Shown here piece after piece: positions 32,416 to 43,576 of a stretch of 64,000 nt of DNA. Both the position numbers and the translations under genes were made by a program. Source of the DNA: Burkholderia sp. Ax-1719 (GTDB taxonomy: Bacteria; Pseudomonadota; Gammaproteobacteria; Burkholderiales; Burkholderiaceae). Where the stretch lies: positions 24,612 through 88,611 of the forward strand of contig NZ_VWWJ01000029.1 of the NCBI RefSeq assembly GCF_011753055.1, read 5' to 3'. A model generated the notes under the pieces. The model worked only from the letters and a program-made list of their open reading frames with translations. It made no database searches and was not told the origin of the DNA. The stretch's first letter is position 1; every line of letters starts with the position of its first letter.

Positions 32416-33909
32416 ATGAATCATCGTTCGCTGGCCGGTGCTGGCCAGCTCGAGCTATACGGGTCGTTTCATCTGGCTGGCACGGAGCTCGCGCTGCCTG
32501 TGACCGCGCTCCAGGAAGTGGTCAATCATCCCGGTGCGCTCACGCCGGTGCCGCTGGCGCCGTCGTATCTGCTCGGCTTGTTCAATCTGCGCGGCACGCT
32601 AATTCCAGTGGTCGATCTGCGCCAGCTATTGAATCTTCCGGCTGAAGGCGCGACGGGCGTGCGCAAGATCGCCATCGTCGAAACGGCGAATGCGCGCGTG
32701 GGCCTGCAGTTCGACGCCACCGGCGAAATCCTGCGGGTGCCAAAGGATCAGGTGATCGCGATCGAAACCGTCGAGGGCAGCGCGCCTTCGGCAATCGGCG
32801 CGGTGCTGAAGCTCGACGGCGGCGAGCGCATCTTGCAGGTGCTCTCCGCTGCCGCGCTGCTGCAACTGCGCGATGTGCCGCATCTCGCCGAACCGGTTGC
32901 GCGCACAACCGAACGGCGTGTTCAGCAGGGGCAGCGCCGCCAGAACGTGTCGTTCAAGGTGGGCGGCACGGCGCTGGCATTGCCGATGGGCGCGATTCAG
33001 GAAATCATCCGCGTGCCGGCGCTGCAACATTCGCCGTTCGCCGACGATGTCTGTATCGGCATGCTCAATCTGCGCGGAGCGACCGTGCCGGTGCTGGATT
33101 TTGGGCGCTTTCTGGGTTTCGCGCGCGCGCCGGATTGCGAAGTTTCCGCCGATGAGCGTCGCATTGTCGTCTTGCATCGCGACGAGCTTTACTTCGGACT
33201 GCTGGTGGATGAGGTGGCGAGTATCGTGGCGTATCGAGACGATCAGATCCTGCCGATGCCATCTTATGGCACCGCACACCGCTCGCTATTTGCCGGCTAT
33301 CTGGCTGCCGACGGCGTGGCGGGCGTGCTGCTCGTAAGCGCCGACGCGCTCTACGAAAACGCGCGCATCGCGGCGGTGGCGGCGGGCCATCGTGATCTCT
33401 ATCGCAAGGCCACGGAGGCCGCCACAGCGGCGCAAAAGCGCGGCAACGGCACGCGCCAGACGATTGTGACGTTCCGCATCGGTCAGTTGGTAGGCGTGCG
33501 TATTACCGAGCTGCGCGAGGTGATCGACTATCGCGATGACATCGTCAGGACGCCTGGATTGCCGCCGTTCGTGCGTGGCGTGTTGAATCTGCGCGGCAAG
33601 ATTGTGACGGTGATCGACGTGCGCGCGATGTACGCGATGCCGCCGTATGAAGACCTTGTGCGCGCGAAGATCCTGATCGTCGAGCATCACGGCGAGAAAT
33701 ATGGCCTGCTGGTCGATTCGGTCGAGGACATCGTTACGCTCAAGGGCGGGGCGCAACTGACGATGCCCGCCATGCTCACGCGTGGCGCTGGCGTCAACGT
33801 GCGCAGCGACATGCGCGAAGCGGTGGAATTGCCGGGGCAAGGCACGCTGATGCTGCTCGATCCCGTCTCCCTGTGCGAGCGTGTGGCGATGGAAGCAGCA
33901 GCGGCCTGA
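32416..33909 (+). CDS. Triple-CheW-domain chemotaxis coupling protein
   Basis: A 497-residue protein made of three CheW modules at about residues 10-150, 175-320 and 350-490. Each has the CheW core ending in an NLRG motif (LLGLFNLRGTLIPVVDLRQL, GMLNLRGATVPVLDFGRFLG, GVLNLRGKIVTVIDVRAMYA). Single CheW links receptors to CheA; three in one chain could crosslink arrays of the soluble receptor or substitute for several CheW/CheV positions. ATG 32416 (TGGAG seven bases before) is used rather than TTG 32410. No CheA gene is nearby, so it must connect to a kinase encoded elsewhere. Confidence 0.93.
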   Translation: MNHRSLAGAGQLELYGSFHLAGTELALPVTALQEVVNHPGALTPVPLAPSYLLGLFNLRGTLIPVVDLRQLLNLPAEGATGVRKIAIVETANARVGLQFDATGEILRVPKDQVIAIETVEGSAPSAIGAVLKLDGGERILQVLSAAALLQLRDVPHLAEPVARTTERRVQQGQRRQNVSFKVGGTALALPMGAIQEIIRVPALQHSPFADDVCIGMLNLRGATVPVLDFGRFLGFARAPDCEVSADERRIVVLHRDELYFGLLVDEVASIVAYRDDQILPMPSYGTAHRSLFAGYLAADGVAGVLLVSADALYENARIAAVAAGHRDLYRKATEAATAAQKRGNGTRQTIVTFRIGQLVGVRITELREVIDYRDDIVRTPGLPPFVRGVLNLRGKIVTVIDVRAMYAMPPYEDLVRAKILIVEHHGEKYGLLVDSVEDIVTLKGGAQLTMPAMLTRGAGVNVRSDMREAVELPGQGTLMLLDPVSLCERVAMEAAAA

Positions 33910-33926
33910 GCGGTCTAGCGAGGCTT

Positions 33927-34937
33927 TTACGCTTCCAGCGCGAGCGTGGCGAAAGAGGCGAGCCAGTGCTCGCCCATGTAGTCGCCGGCCACGTGCGCCA
34001 GCGCGGTATCCAGGTGCGTTTGCGCTGCTTCCTGTAACACCTCGACGCGCGTGTCGCCTTCGGGCAGCACGCGCGCGAGCGTGCGCTGGCACCATGCGCG
34101 GCTAAGGTTCAATCCGTCCAGGTGGGCGATCTTGCCGTCGCTGCGGTCGGTGACGGTGGCGGGCAGAAACAGCGTGGCGGGCTCGCGCCCGGCAAGCGCC
34201 GGCAGAAAGCGCGCAAACCACGCGGCAAATTCATCAGTGCCCATCACGCGGCTCATCAACACGGCTTCCATCAGCGCGGGTGAAAGGAATTCATCGCCCG
34301 ACGGTTCCCACGCCTGGCAATTCGCATCGCCTTCGTACCAGCGGCGCGCCGTAGATTCAATCAGCTTTGCTAAGGAATCGCGCGAAGTCTGCCGCGCGAA
34401 ATCCAGCACGAGCGTGAGCGCGAATGCGGTGTTGAAATGCGTGCCCACGCGCAGCGGATAGGTCGCCTTCGGCAAGAATTCCTCGAAGCGCTCGACGAAC
34501 GCCTCAGTGAGTGGCGTGAGCGTACTTGACCAGCGCGCGGCTTGCGGCGAGCGCATGCCGTGCAATTGTCCCGAGAGTGCGAGTAGCCACGCCCAGCCGT
34601 AAGGGCGTTCGAAGCCACGATTGTGAGGCAGGTCGAGATAGGCGCGCTCACCCGCCATTTTTTCGTCGGTGAAATGCTCGTCGATGACGGCGACGATACG
34701 CGACGCTTCGGGCAAAGCCGGGAAACGCGCAAGCAGATGCGCGACGAGCCAATAGCCATGCACGCACGAATGCCAGTCGTAACTGCCGTAGAACACGGGA
34801 TGCAGCGCGCGCGGCCCCTGCACGTCCTGCGGCCCGGCTAGCGAATGTGTGAGCTTGTTCGGATATTCGCGCGTCAGATGCGCGAGGGCGAGCGAGGCGA
34901 AGCGTGAGGCAAGCGTTGCGGTGAGCGTGCTGTGCAT
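33927..34937 (-). CDS. DUF2891 domain-containing protein
   Basis: A 336-residue protein covering the full DUF2891 family: HPVFYGSYDWHSCVHGYWLV, AYLDLPHNRGFERPYGWAWL, GTHFNTAFALTLVLDFARQT, WEPSGDEFLSPALMEAVLMS, HLDGLNLSRAWCQRTLARVL. The helical, Trp/His-rich pattern suggests an alpha-toroid fold like glycan-processing enzymes, but no function is established. No signal peptide. It converges with the triple-CheW gene (17-base gap) and stands apart from its other neighbour. Confidence 0.88.
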   Translation of the reverse strand: MHSTLTATLASRFASLALAHLTREYPNKLTHSLAGPQDVQGPRALHPVFYGSYDWHSCVHGYWLVAHLLARFPALPEASRIVAVIDEHFTDEKMAGERAYLDLPHNRGFERPYGWAWLLALSGQLHGMRSPQAARWSSTLTPLTEAFVERFEEFLPKATYPLRVGTHFNTAFALTLVLDFARQTSRDSLAKLIESTARRWYEGDANCQAWEPSGDEFLSPALMEAVLMSRVMGTDEFAAWFARFLPALAGREPATLFLPATVTDRSDGKIAHLDGLNLSRAWCQRTLARVLPEGDTRVEVLQEAAQTHLDTALAHVAGDYMGEHWLASFATLALEA

Positions 34938-35017
34938 GGCGTCGGCATCGGTGGATGCGTAGATGAAATCGCCTGCCAGCTTAGCGCGAAATCACGTTTG
35001 ATTCTTCGCGGGCAGCC

Positions 35018-35767
35018 TCAATCGCCTTCCGTCGATACACCCGGCTTGCGCGGCACACGCTCGCGCGCGAGGCGCTGCATCGCCTCACCCACGTCCTGGC
35101 TGAACTGCGCCAGCGCCGCCAGTTCGAGATTGGGCGGTTGCAGTGCGCTCCAGAGCACATCGGCTAGCTGCTCTGCTGTAGCGTCGATATCCGTGCGGCG
35201 GTTGGCAAGCGTCGCGTCCCACAGCACATGTTCCATCGGCCCGAACACGAGCGAGCGCAGCAGGCGCAGCGGCATGTCGTTGCGGATCTGCCCGCATTCC
35301 TGGCCGCGCGCGAGTACGCGCATGAGCGGCGCGGTATAGCGCCGCTGCATTTCCATGAGCGCCTCGCTCAGATCGTGGTGGCGCGTGCGCCCTTCGGACA
35401 GCACCAGTTCGCAGATGCCCGTGCCGCTTTCCAGCATCAATAGCAGATGCATGCGCACGATAAAGCCGAATTGCTGGCGCACCGTACCGTCGCGCGGCAA
35501 ACCGGACTCGATCGCCTCGATCGATTCGTCATACCAGTCGCCGATCACCCGCGCACATAGTTCGCGCTTGCCGCGGAAATAGCTGAACACCGTGGCTTCC
35601 GAAATACCCAGCCGTTGCGCAATCTCGGCCGTCGTGGCGCGCGTGTAGCCCTTTTCCGAGAACACCGCGCGGCCCGCTTCGAGAATTTCCTTCACGCGCT
35701 GCTGGGACTTGCGCCCGGCGGGTTCGCGGCGCGAGGCGGGCAGAAGGGTAGGAGGGGCGGCTGACAT
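35018..35767 (-). CDS. TetR-family regulator, likely of the liu operon
   Basis: A 249-residue TetR regulator with the N-terminal HTH (about 25-70; ILEAGRAVFSEKGYTRATTA, EIAQRLGISEATVFSYFRGK) and a helical ligand-binding domain. It is divergent from liuA across 229 bases holding a 17/18 palindrome. In betaproteobacteria a TetR-type regulator (LiuQ) has been described for leucine-degradation genes, and the fadR-like TetR proteins FadP/PsrA are alternatives. The link to liu is from position only. The C-terminal tail (about 225-249) is charged. Confidence 0.8.
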   Translation of the reverse strand: MSAAPPTLLPASRREPAGRKSQQRVKEILEAGRAVFSEKGYTRATTAEIAQRLGISEATVFSYFRGKRELCARVIGDWYDESIEAIESGLPRDGTVRQQFGFIVRMHLLLMLESGTGICELVLSEGRTRHHDLSEALMEMQRRYTAPLMRVLARGQECGQIRNDMPLRLLRSLVFGPMEHVLWDATLANRRTDIDATAEQLADVLWSALQPPNLELAALAQFSQDVGEAMQRLARERVPRKPGVSTEGD

Positions 35768-35893
35768 TCTGAGTGAGGTTCAGTTAAAGACGAGATTCGT
35801 GCCGATTATGCACCATGCGACTGGCTTTGCAAGGCATTTGCAAAGGCTTTCGGTGTGCGAGCGCAGAAATCTGAGTATCACTCAAAAATACCT

Positions 35894-35911
35894 ATTGACG
35901 TTAACGTAAAT
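35894..35911. promoter_or_regulatory. Near-perfect palindromic operator upstream of liuA
   Basis: ATTGACGTTAACGTAAAT is symmetric except one base pair, centred on GTT|AAC. It lies 86 bases before liuA and 127 before the tetR start. The ACGTTAACGT core resembles the ACGT-rich sites described for Liu regulators (MerR-type LiuR in other proteobacteria). TetR binding by the divergent gene product is also plausible. Confidence 0.6.
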
Positions 35912-35996
35912 GTGGCGTGAAATGTGTCCCCGAGGGGCAGCCACGAGCAGCCACAGCCTGCGCGTTCAACGCCCGAGCCGACTAAGGAGACATCAG

Positions 35997-37178
35997 ATGA
36001 GCAACGTACCCGGTTTGCAGTTCCCGCTTGGCGAAGAAATCGAAATGCTGCGTGACAGCATCGCCAATTTCGCGGCGAAGGAAATCGCGCCGCGCGCCGG
36101 CGAGATCGACCGCACCGATCAGTTCCCCATGGATCTGTGGCGCAAATTCGGCGATCTGGGTGTGCTCGGCATGACGGTGTCGGAGGAATACGGCGGCGCG
36201 GCCATGGGTTACACCGCGCATATGGTGGCGATGGAGGAAATCTCGCGCGCCTCGGCATCGGTGGGGCTCTCGTACGGCGCGCATTCGAACCTCTGCGTGA
36301 ACCAGATCCATCGCAACGGCACCGAATCGCAAAAGCGCAAATATCTGCCGAAGCTGGTCTCCGGCGAGCACGTGGGCGCGCTCGCGATGAGCGAGCCGAA
36401 CGCGGGTTCGGACGTCGTCAGCATGAAACTGCGCGCCGATAAAAAGGGCGATAAATACGTGCTCAACGGCACGAAAATGTGGATCACCAATGGCCCGGAT
36501 TGCGACACGCTCGTGGTCTACGCCAAGACCGACCTCGAAGCGGGCGCGAAGGGCATCACGGCCTTTATCGTCGAAAAGGGCATGAAAGGCTTTTCCGTCG
36601 CGCAGAAGCTCGACAAGCTCGGCATGCGTGGCTCGCATACGGGCGAGCTTGTGTTTCAGGACGTGGAAGTGCCGGAGGAAAACATCCTCGGCCAGCTCAA
36701 TGGCGGCGTGAAGGTGCTGATGAGCGGTCTGGACTACGAGCGCGCCGTGCTCGCGGGCGGCCCCACGGGCATCATGGCTGCGGTGATGGACGCGGTCGTG
36801 CCGTATATCCATGAGCGCAAGCAGTTTGGCCAGGCCATCGGCGAATTCCAGCTCATTCAGGGCAAGGTCGCCGATCTCTACACCACCTACCAGGCGTGCC
36901 GCGCGTATCTCTACGCGGTGGGCCGCCAACTGGATACGCTCGGCAAGGACCACGTGCGCCAGGTGCGCAAGGATTGCGCCGGCGTGATTCTCTATACCGC
37001 CGAAAAGGCCACGTGGATGGCGGGTGAAGCAATCCAGATCCTGGGCGGCAACGGTTATATCAACGAGTATCCCGTGGGACGTCTCTGGCGCGACGCGAAG
37101 CTCTACGAAATCGGCGCGGGCACGAGCGAGATTCGCCGCATGTTGATCGGCCGCGAACTGTTCGCGGAAACCGCCTAA
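35997..37178 (+). CDS. liuA: Isovaleryl-CoA dehydrogenase
   Basis: A 393-residue FAD enzyme that oxidises isovaleryl-CoA to 3-methylcrotonyl-CoA in leucine degradation, passing electrons to ETF. It shows FAD-binding SEPNAGSDVVSM and WITNGPD blocks, the catalytic Glu in SGLDYERAVLAGGP (position typical of IVD), and a C-terminal QILGGNGYINEYPVGRLWRD signature. The ATG at 35997 has an AAGGAGA site; the ORF start at 35910 is upstream of it. First gene of the liuABCD operon. Confidence 0.95.
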   Translation: MSNVPGLQFPLGEEIEMLRDSIANFAAKEIAPRAGEIDRTDQFPMDLWRKFGDLGVLGMTVSEEYGGAAMGYTAHMVAMEEISRASASVGLSYGAHSNLCVNQIHRNGTESQKRKYLPKLVSGEHVGALAMSEPNAGSDVVSMKLRADKKGDKYVLNGTKMWITNGPDCDTLVVYAKTDLEAGAKGITAFIVEKGMKGFSVAQKLDKLGMRGSHTGELVFQDVEVPEENILGQLNGGVKVLMSGLDYERAVLAGGPTGIMAAVMDAVVPYIHERKQFGQAIGEFQLIQGKVADLYTTYQACRAYLYAVGRQLDTLGKDHVRQVRKDCAGVILYTAEKATWMAGEAIQILGGNGYINEYPVGRLWRDAKLYEIGAGTSEIRRMLIGRELFAETA

Positions 37179-37204
37179 AGCCAGAACGTTGCGAGGACAA
37201 CGAG

Positions 37205-38812
37205 ATGCCGATCATCGAAACCAAACTTAACCCGCGCTCGGACGACTTCAAGACCAACGGCGCCGCGCTCGAAGCGCTGGTTGCCGACCTGCGCGAAAAA
37301 ATCCAGATGCTGTCGCTGGGCGGCGGCGAAGCCGCGCGCGACAAGCACATCTCGCGCGGCAAACTGCTGCCGCGTGAGCGCATTGCGCAATTGCTCGATC
37401 CGGGCACGCCGTTTCTGGAGCTTTCGCAACTGGCCGCCTATGGCATGTACAACGACGATGCACCGGGCGCAGGCGTCATCACGGGCATCGGGCGCATTGC
37501 GGGCCAGGAATGCGTGATCGTCTGCAACGACGCGACGGTCAAGGGCGGCACGTACTATCCCGTCACGGTCAAGAAGCACGTGCGCGCGCAGGAAATCGCG
37601 CAGGAAAATCACTTGCCTTGCGTGTATCTGGTCGATTCGGGCGGCGCGAACCTGCCGAATCAGGACGATGTCTTTCCCGACCGCGATCACTTTGGCCGCA
37701 TCTTCTACAACCAGGCCAATCTCTCCGCGCAAGGCATTCCGCAGATCGCCGTGGTGATGGGCTCGTGTACGGCGGGCGGCGCTTATGTGCCCGCAATGAG
37801 CGACGAATCGATCATCGTCAAGAATCAGGGCACGATTTTTCTGGGCGGCCCTCCGCTCGTTAAAGCAGCGACGGGCGAAGAAGTGAGCGCCGAAGACCTC
37901 GGCGGCGGCGACGTGCATACGCGTCTTTCCGGCGTGGCCGATCATCTCGCGCAGAACGACGCGCACGCACTGGGTATCGCGCGTTCCATCGTCGGCAATC
38001 TGAATCGCACGAAGGTGCCGCCCGTGGCGCTGCGCGAACCGCTGCCGCCGCGCTACGACGCAAAGAGCCTGTATGGCGTAATTCCCGTCGATACGCGCAA
38101 GCCTTTCGATGTACGCGAAGTGATCGCGCGCATTGTCGACGATTCGGCCTTCGACGAATTCAAGGCGCGCTACGGCACCACGCTTGTGACGGGCTTTGCG
38201 CATATCTGGGGCCATCCGGTCGGCATCGTTGCCAACAACGGCATTCTGTTTTCCGAATCGGCGCTCAAGGGCGCGCATTTCATTGAGTTGTGCGCGCAAC
38301 GAAAAATCCCGCTGGTGTTCCTGCAGAACATCACGGGTTTCATGGTGGGCCGCAAATACGAAAACGAAGGCATCGCGCGCAATGGCGCGAAGATGGTGAC
38401 GGCCGTGGCAACGGCGAAAGTGCCTAAATTCACGGTCATTATCGGCGGCTCGTTCGGCGCGGGTAATTACGGCATGTGCGGGCGCGCGTATTCGCCGCGC
38501 TTCCTGTGGATGTGGCCCAACGCGCGCATTTCGGTGATGGGCGGCGAACAGGCCGCATCGGTGCTCGCCACCGTGCGCCGTGACGGCATCGAGGCGAAGG
38601 GCGGCAGCTGGAGCGCGGACGAAGAGGAAGCGTTCAAGCAGCCGATCCGCGACCAGTACGAGCGCCAGGGCCATCCTTACTACGCGAGCGCACGCCTGTG
38701 GGACGACGGCGTGATCGATCCCGCCCAGACGCGCGATGTGCTGGGTCTGGGTTTGTCGGCGACGATGAATGCGCCGATCGAGGATACGCGCTTTGGCGTG
38801 TTCCGCATGTAA
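37205..38812 (+). CDS. liuB: 3-Methylcrotonyl-CoA carboxylase beta subunit (carboxyltransferase)
   Basis: A 535-residue carboxyltransferase that moves the carboxyl group from biotin on LiuD to 3-methylcrotonyl-CoA, giving 3-methylglutaconyl-CoA. It contains GKLLPRERIAQLLDPGTPFL, the acyl-CoA site around VYLVDSGGANLPNQDDVFPD, MGSCTAGGAYVPAMSDESII, and the C-terminal GSFGAGNYGMCGRAYSPRFL. Full MccB length, 26 bases after liuA. Confidence 0.95.
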   Translation: MPIIETKLNPRSDDFKTNGAALEALVADLREKIQMLSLGGGEAARDKHISRGKLLPRERIAQLLDPGTPFLELSQLAAYGMYNDDAPGAGVITGIGRIAGQECVIVCNDATVKGGTYYPVTVKKHVRAQEIAQENHLPCVYLVDSGGANLPNQDDVFPDRDHFGRIFYNQANLSAQGIPQIAVVMGSCTAGGAYVPAMSDESIIVKNQGTIFLGGPPLVKAATGEEVSAEDLGGGDVHTRLSGVADHLAQNDAHALGIARSIVGNLNRTKVPPVALREPLPPRYDAKSLYGVIPVDTRKPFDVREVIARIVDDSAFDEFKARYGTTLVTGFAHIWGHPVGIVANNGILFSESALKGAHFIELCAQRKIPLVFLQNITGFMVGRKYENEGIARNGAKMVTAVATAKVPKFTVIIGGSFGAGNYGMCGRAYSPRFLWMWPNARISVMGGEQAASVLATVRRDGIEAKGGSWSADEEEAFKQPIRDQYERQGHPYYASARLWDDGVIDPAQTRDVLGLGLSATMNAPIEDTRFGVFRM

Positions 38813-38839
38813 GGCCGCGAGCGAGGAGGATAGATCACA

Positions 38840-39625
38840 ATGGACTACGAAACGCTCACCGTCGCCTTCGCGGGACATGTGGCCACGGTCACGCTGAATC
38901 GGCCCGACGTGCGCAACGCCTTCAACGAGACCATGATCGCCGATCTGACCGCGGCGTTTACCGCGCTCGGCGCGCGTGACGATGTGCGGGCGATCGTGCT
39001 CGCGGCAAACGGCAAGGCCTTCTGCGCCGGTGCGGATCTGAACTGGATGCGCAAGATGGCGGGCTACTCGGACGAAGAGAATCGTGCCGACGCGCTGCGC
39101 CTCGCGCAGATGCTTTCGGCGATCTATCGCTGTCCCAAACCTGTGATTGCTCGCGTACAAGGCGATGTCTACGCGGGCGGCATGGGTTTGATCTGCGCGG
39201 CGGATATCGTCGTGGCCGCCGAGACGGCGCACTTCTGTTTGTCCGAGGCACGCCTTGGCCTGATGCCCGCCACCATTGCGCCTTATGTGATTCGCGCGCT
39301 GGGCGAACAGGCGTCGCGGCGCTATTTCGTCACGGCGGAAGCCTTCGATTGCGCGACGGCGCTGCGTCTGGGCCTGGTGAGCGAAGCCGTGAGCGCAGAC
39401 GAACTGGATGCCACCGTGCAACGTATCGCGGACACGCTATGCGCCAATAGCCCGAATGCGGTGCGCGAGTGCAAACAGCTGGTGCAGGACGTAGCGGGCG
39501 TGACGATCAACGACACCTTGATCGACGATACGGCGCTACGGATTGCACGCATTCGCGCGAGCGAGGAAGGGCGCGACGGCGTGTCGTCGTTCCTTGAAAA
39601 GCGCACGCCGCTCTGGCGCGCCTGA
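38840..39625 (+). CDS. liuC: 3-Methylglutaconyl-CoA hydratase (enoyl-CoA hydratase family)
   Basis: A 261-residue crotonase-fold enzyme hydrating 3-methylglutaconyl-CoA to HMG-CoA. Crotonase signatures: NRPDVRNAFNETMIADL, AFCAGADLNWMRKM (oxyanion hole), and GDVYAGGMGLICAADIVVAA with SEARLGLMPATIAPYV. It stands between liuB and liuD, which fixes its role better than sequence alone. Confidence 0.92.
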   Translation: MDYETLTVAFAGHVATVTLNRPDVRNAFNETMIADLTAAFTALGARDDVRAIVLAANGKAFCAGADLNWMRKMAGYSDEENRADALRLAQMLSAIYRCPKPVIARVQGDVYAGGMGLICAADIVVAAETAHFCLSEARLGLMPATIAPYVIRALGEQASRRYFVTAEAFDCATALRLGLVSEAVSADELDATVQRIADTLCANSPNAVRECKQLVQDVAGVTINDTLIDDTALRIARIRASEEGRDGVSSFLEKRTPLWRA

Positions 39626-39645
39626 GACCCCTAGCGAGACTCTTC

Positions 39646-41655
<2,010 letters not shown>

Positions 41656-41664
41656 TCTCCCAGA

Positions 41665-41696
41665 GCGGGCCTGTTCGCGCAATGCGACAGGCCCGC
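41665..41696 (+). terminator. Hairpin terminator of the liu operon
   Basis: GCGGGCCTGT / ACAGGCCCGC with a 12-base loop, ten bases after the liuD stop. It lacks a T run. Short AGTCACC/AAGTCA-type repeats follow at 41701-41741. Confidence 0.65.
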
Positions 41697-41739
41697 ACCT
41701 CAAGTCATTTCAAGTCACCGCTAGTCACCTATAGTCACC

Positions 41740-42198
41740 TCAAGCCTTCACGGGCGGCGCAAACTGCAGCGCCACGCCGATGCGATTCCAGGCATTGATA
41801 TTGGCGATAGCCGTAGTCAGAAACGCCATCTGCTCGCCGGGAAACTGCTCGGCCACTTTCCGATAGAGCGCTTCGCTCACCCCCTCGTGCAACTTCGCCG
41901 TGAGCGCTTCCGTATAGGCCAGCGCGGCTTGCTCGCGCTCGCTGAAGAACGCGCGCGCCTCATGCCATGCCGACACCAGATCGAGCTTTTCGCGCGCAAT
42001 CGGCAGATCGCGGGCGATGTTCAGGTGATACTGGATGCAGAACGCGCAGCCATTGATCTGCGACGCGCGAATCTTCAGCAACTCGGTCAGCGATTTTTCG
42101 AGGCCGGAAGCATCCACGGCCTTGCTCATCGTCACGAGGCCCGCGACGACTTGCGGGGCATCGTGCGAAAACGTTTCGTAGGAAATGCGGTGCGACAT
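41740..42198 (-). CDS. Carboxymuconolactone decarboxylase/AhpD-like peroxidase
   Basis: A 152-residue AhpD-fold protein with the redox CxxC motif and following His in SQINGCAFCIQYHLNIARDL, typical of CMD-family alkylhydroperoxidases. Such proteins reduce peroxides or serve stress defence. It is divergent from a MarR regulator 66 bases away, a frequent pairing that suggests redox- or phenolic-controlled expression. No signal peptide; cytoplasmic. Confidence 0.9.
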   Translation of the reverse strand: MSHRISYETFSHDAPQVVAGLVTMSKAVDASGLEKSLTELLKIRASQINGCAFCIQYHLNIARDLPIAREKLDLVSAWHEARAFFSEREQAALAYTEALTAKLHEGVSEALYRKVAEQFPGEQMAFLTTAIANINAWNRIGVALQFAPPVKA

Positions 42199-42223
42199 GA
42201 CTGGACCTCGCGTCAGTTGGGAG

Positions 42224-42264
42224 ATAATATCAGAGCACGAACATCATATTCGAACTCTGACATC
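42224..42264. promoter_or_regulatory. Operator/promoter region shared by the AhpD-like and MarR genes
   Basis: Inverted repeat TCAGAG (42230-42235) / CTCTGA (42255-42260) with an inner CGAA / TTCG pair (42238-42241, 42249-42252), directly before the MarR ATG at 42265. The nested dyads sit where MarR binding would block both divergent promoters. Confidence 0.5.
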
Positions 42265-42768
42265 ATGCGCAATACAACGAAGCGTATATCCAAAATCGGG
42301 CCGGAAAGCGCGGCGGAAATTCCCTCGGCGGGCGAAGGCAAACGCGGCGAGAGCGGTTATATCGGCTATCTGCTGCGGCAGGCGGGCGCGGCGCAGCGCC
42401 TACGCATGGAGCGGTCGCTGGATGATCTGGGTATCACGCAGCCGCAATTCGTGGTGTTGACCATGCTTGTGGCGTATCCGGGTGTGTCGGGCGCGGATCT
42501 CGCGCGCCTGGCCGCGCTCACGCCGCAGACGGTCAGCGTGATCGTTGCGAATCTCACGCGCAATGCCTTGATCGAGCGGCGGCCGCATCCCGTGCATGGC
42601 CGTATCCAGCAGATCGAGGTAACGCAGGCGGGACACAGCCTGCTCAAGCAGTGCCGTTCGCGGGTGAGGAAACTGGAAGCGCAGATGCTCGAAGGCTTCG
42701 ACGCCGATGAGGAGCAGGTGATTCGCCGCTGGCTCGTGGCGCTCGCCCGCGAGGACGGCGCCCTTTGA
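42265..42768 (+). CDS. MarR-family transcriptional regulator
   Basis: A 167-residue MarR regulator. A basic N-terminal extension (about 1-30) precedes the winged-helix core (SLDDLGITQPQFVVLTMLVA, SGADLARLAALTPQTVSVIV, NALIERRPHPVHGRIQQIEV). It probably represses itself and the divergent AhpD-like gene. No clear ribosome site precedes ATG 42265, and the operator reaches almost to the start, so a leaderless transcript is possible. Confidence 0.88.
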   Translation: MRNTTKRISKIGPESAAEIPSAGEGKRGESGYIGYLLRQAGAAQRLRMERSLDDLGITQPQFVVLTMLVAYPGVSGADLARLAALTPQTVSVIVANLTRNALIERRPHPVHGRIQQIEVTQAGHSLLKQCRSRVRKLEAQMLEGFDADEEQVIRRWLVALAREDGAL

Positions 42769-42793
42769 GCGGTGCGAGCCGCGTTAGCCGGCC

Positions 42794-43576
42794 TTATTGG
42801 GCCAGCGCGCAGGAATGATCCAGCAGACCCTCGGCGGTGCCCGTGCCGCCATCCAGATCCTGGGCGCTGTTGACGATCAGCCAGCCGTCGCGCGCGGTGT
42901 CCGCGCCCGCGCCGGTCACGAGGATTGTTTGCGTGGCCATGGCCTGCTGCGGGTCGAGGCCGCGCTCGACAACGCGGAAGGGGTTGTTGCGGTCGGTGAG
43001 GCTCGTCACGCGCGTGACGCGATAGCGTTTGCCATCGAGCGTGGCCCAGCGCCACGAACCCGGCGCATCGTGCCGATACGGCGCGAGTGCGTCGGCGATA
43101 TCGTTGCGCATGCAATCGACGTGAATATGCAACTGGTTTTGCGAGCGCTGTTGCGACGAGTTGATTTCAAGTCCCAGTTGCGTGGGCGCGAGCGTCATCT
43201 TGAGCTTGTCGTCCACGTAGCGTCCGGCGGCCCACGCGCCGGTCCAGTATTCGGGCGAGCCGCCGTAGAGGATATCGGGGCTTTCGATGCCGGAAACGCG
43301 ATCGGTGGGAATCAGCAGGTATTGCGCGCGGCCGCTGATATCCTTGAGCACCGCGTAGCGCTTCTGGAAATCGACCGTGGTGCACGGCCCCGGTTGACCC
43401 TTGTCGCGTGCGTTTGGCACGCACTGCTCGCCCACCACTTTCCAGAGGCCGTTAGGGTCGAATGTAGAGAGCCGCACGCAGCCGGTAGCGGCGAGCGCCG
43501 TGATGAGCGAAGCGCCCAAAGCGGCGGCAAGCGACGCGTAACGGCGGCGTAAGGAAGGCTGACGGGTTCGGGACAT
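42794..43576 (-). CDS. cdh: CDP-diacylglycerol pyrophosphatase (Cdh)
   Basis: A 260-residue membrane-anchored hydrolase that splits CDP-diacylglycerol into CMP and phosphatidate. It aligns with E. coli Cdh along its length: GEQCVPN near the N-terminus, YAVLKDISGRAQYLLIPTDR, and the HIT-like catalytic motif QNQLHIHVDC. An N-terminal hydrophobic segment ends in a lipobox-like AATGC, so it may be a lipoprotein or be signal-anchored. Single gene, between a MarR gene and a porin gene. Confidence 0.9.
   Translation of the reverse strand: MSRTRQPSLRRRYASLAAALGASLITALAATGCVRLSTFDPNGLWKVVGEQCVPNARDKGQPGPCTTVDFQKRYAVLKDISGRAQYLLIPTDRVSGIESPDILYGGSPEYWTGAWAAGRYVDDKLKMTLAPTQLGLEINSSQQRSQNQLHIHVDCMRNDIADALAPYRHDAPGSWRWATLDGKRYRVTRVTSLTDRNNPFRVVERGLDPQQAMATQTILVTGAGADTARDGWLIVNSAQDLDGGTGTAEGLLDHSCALAQ

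Noticed and set aside
37175..39421. 748-codon minus-strand frame opposite liuBC
   Set aside because: Antisense shadow; both plus-strand genes are well-known enzymes.
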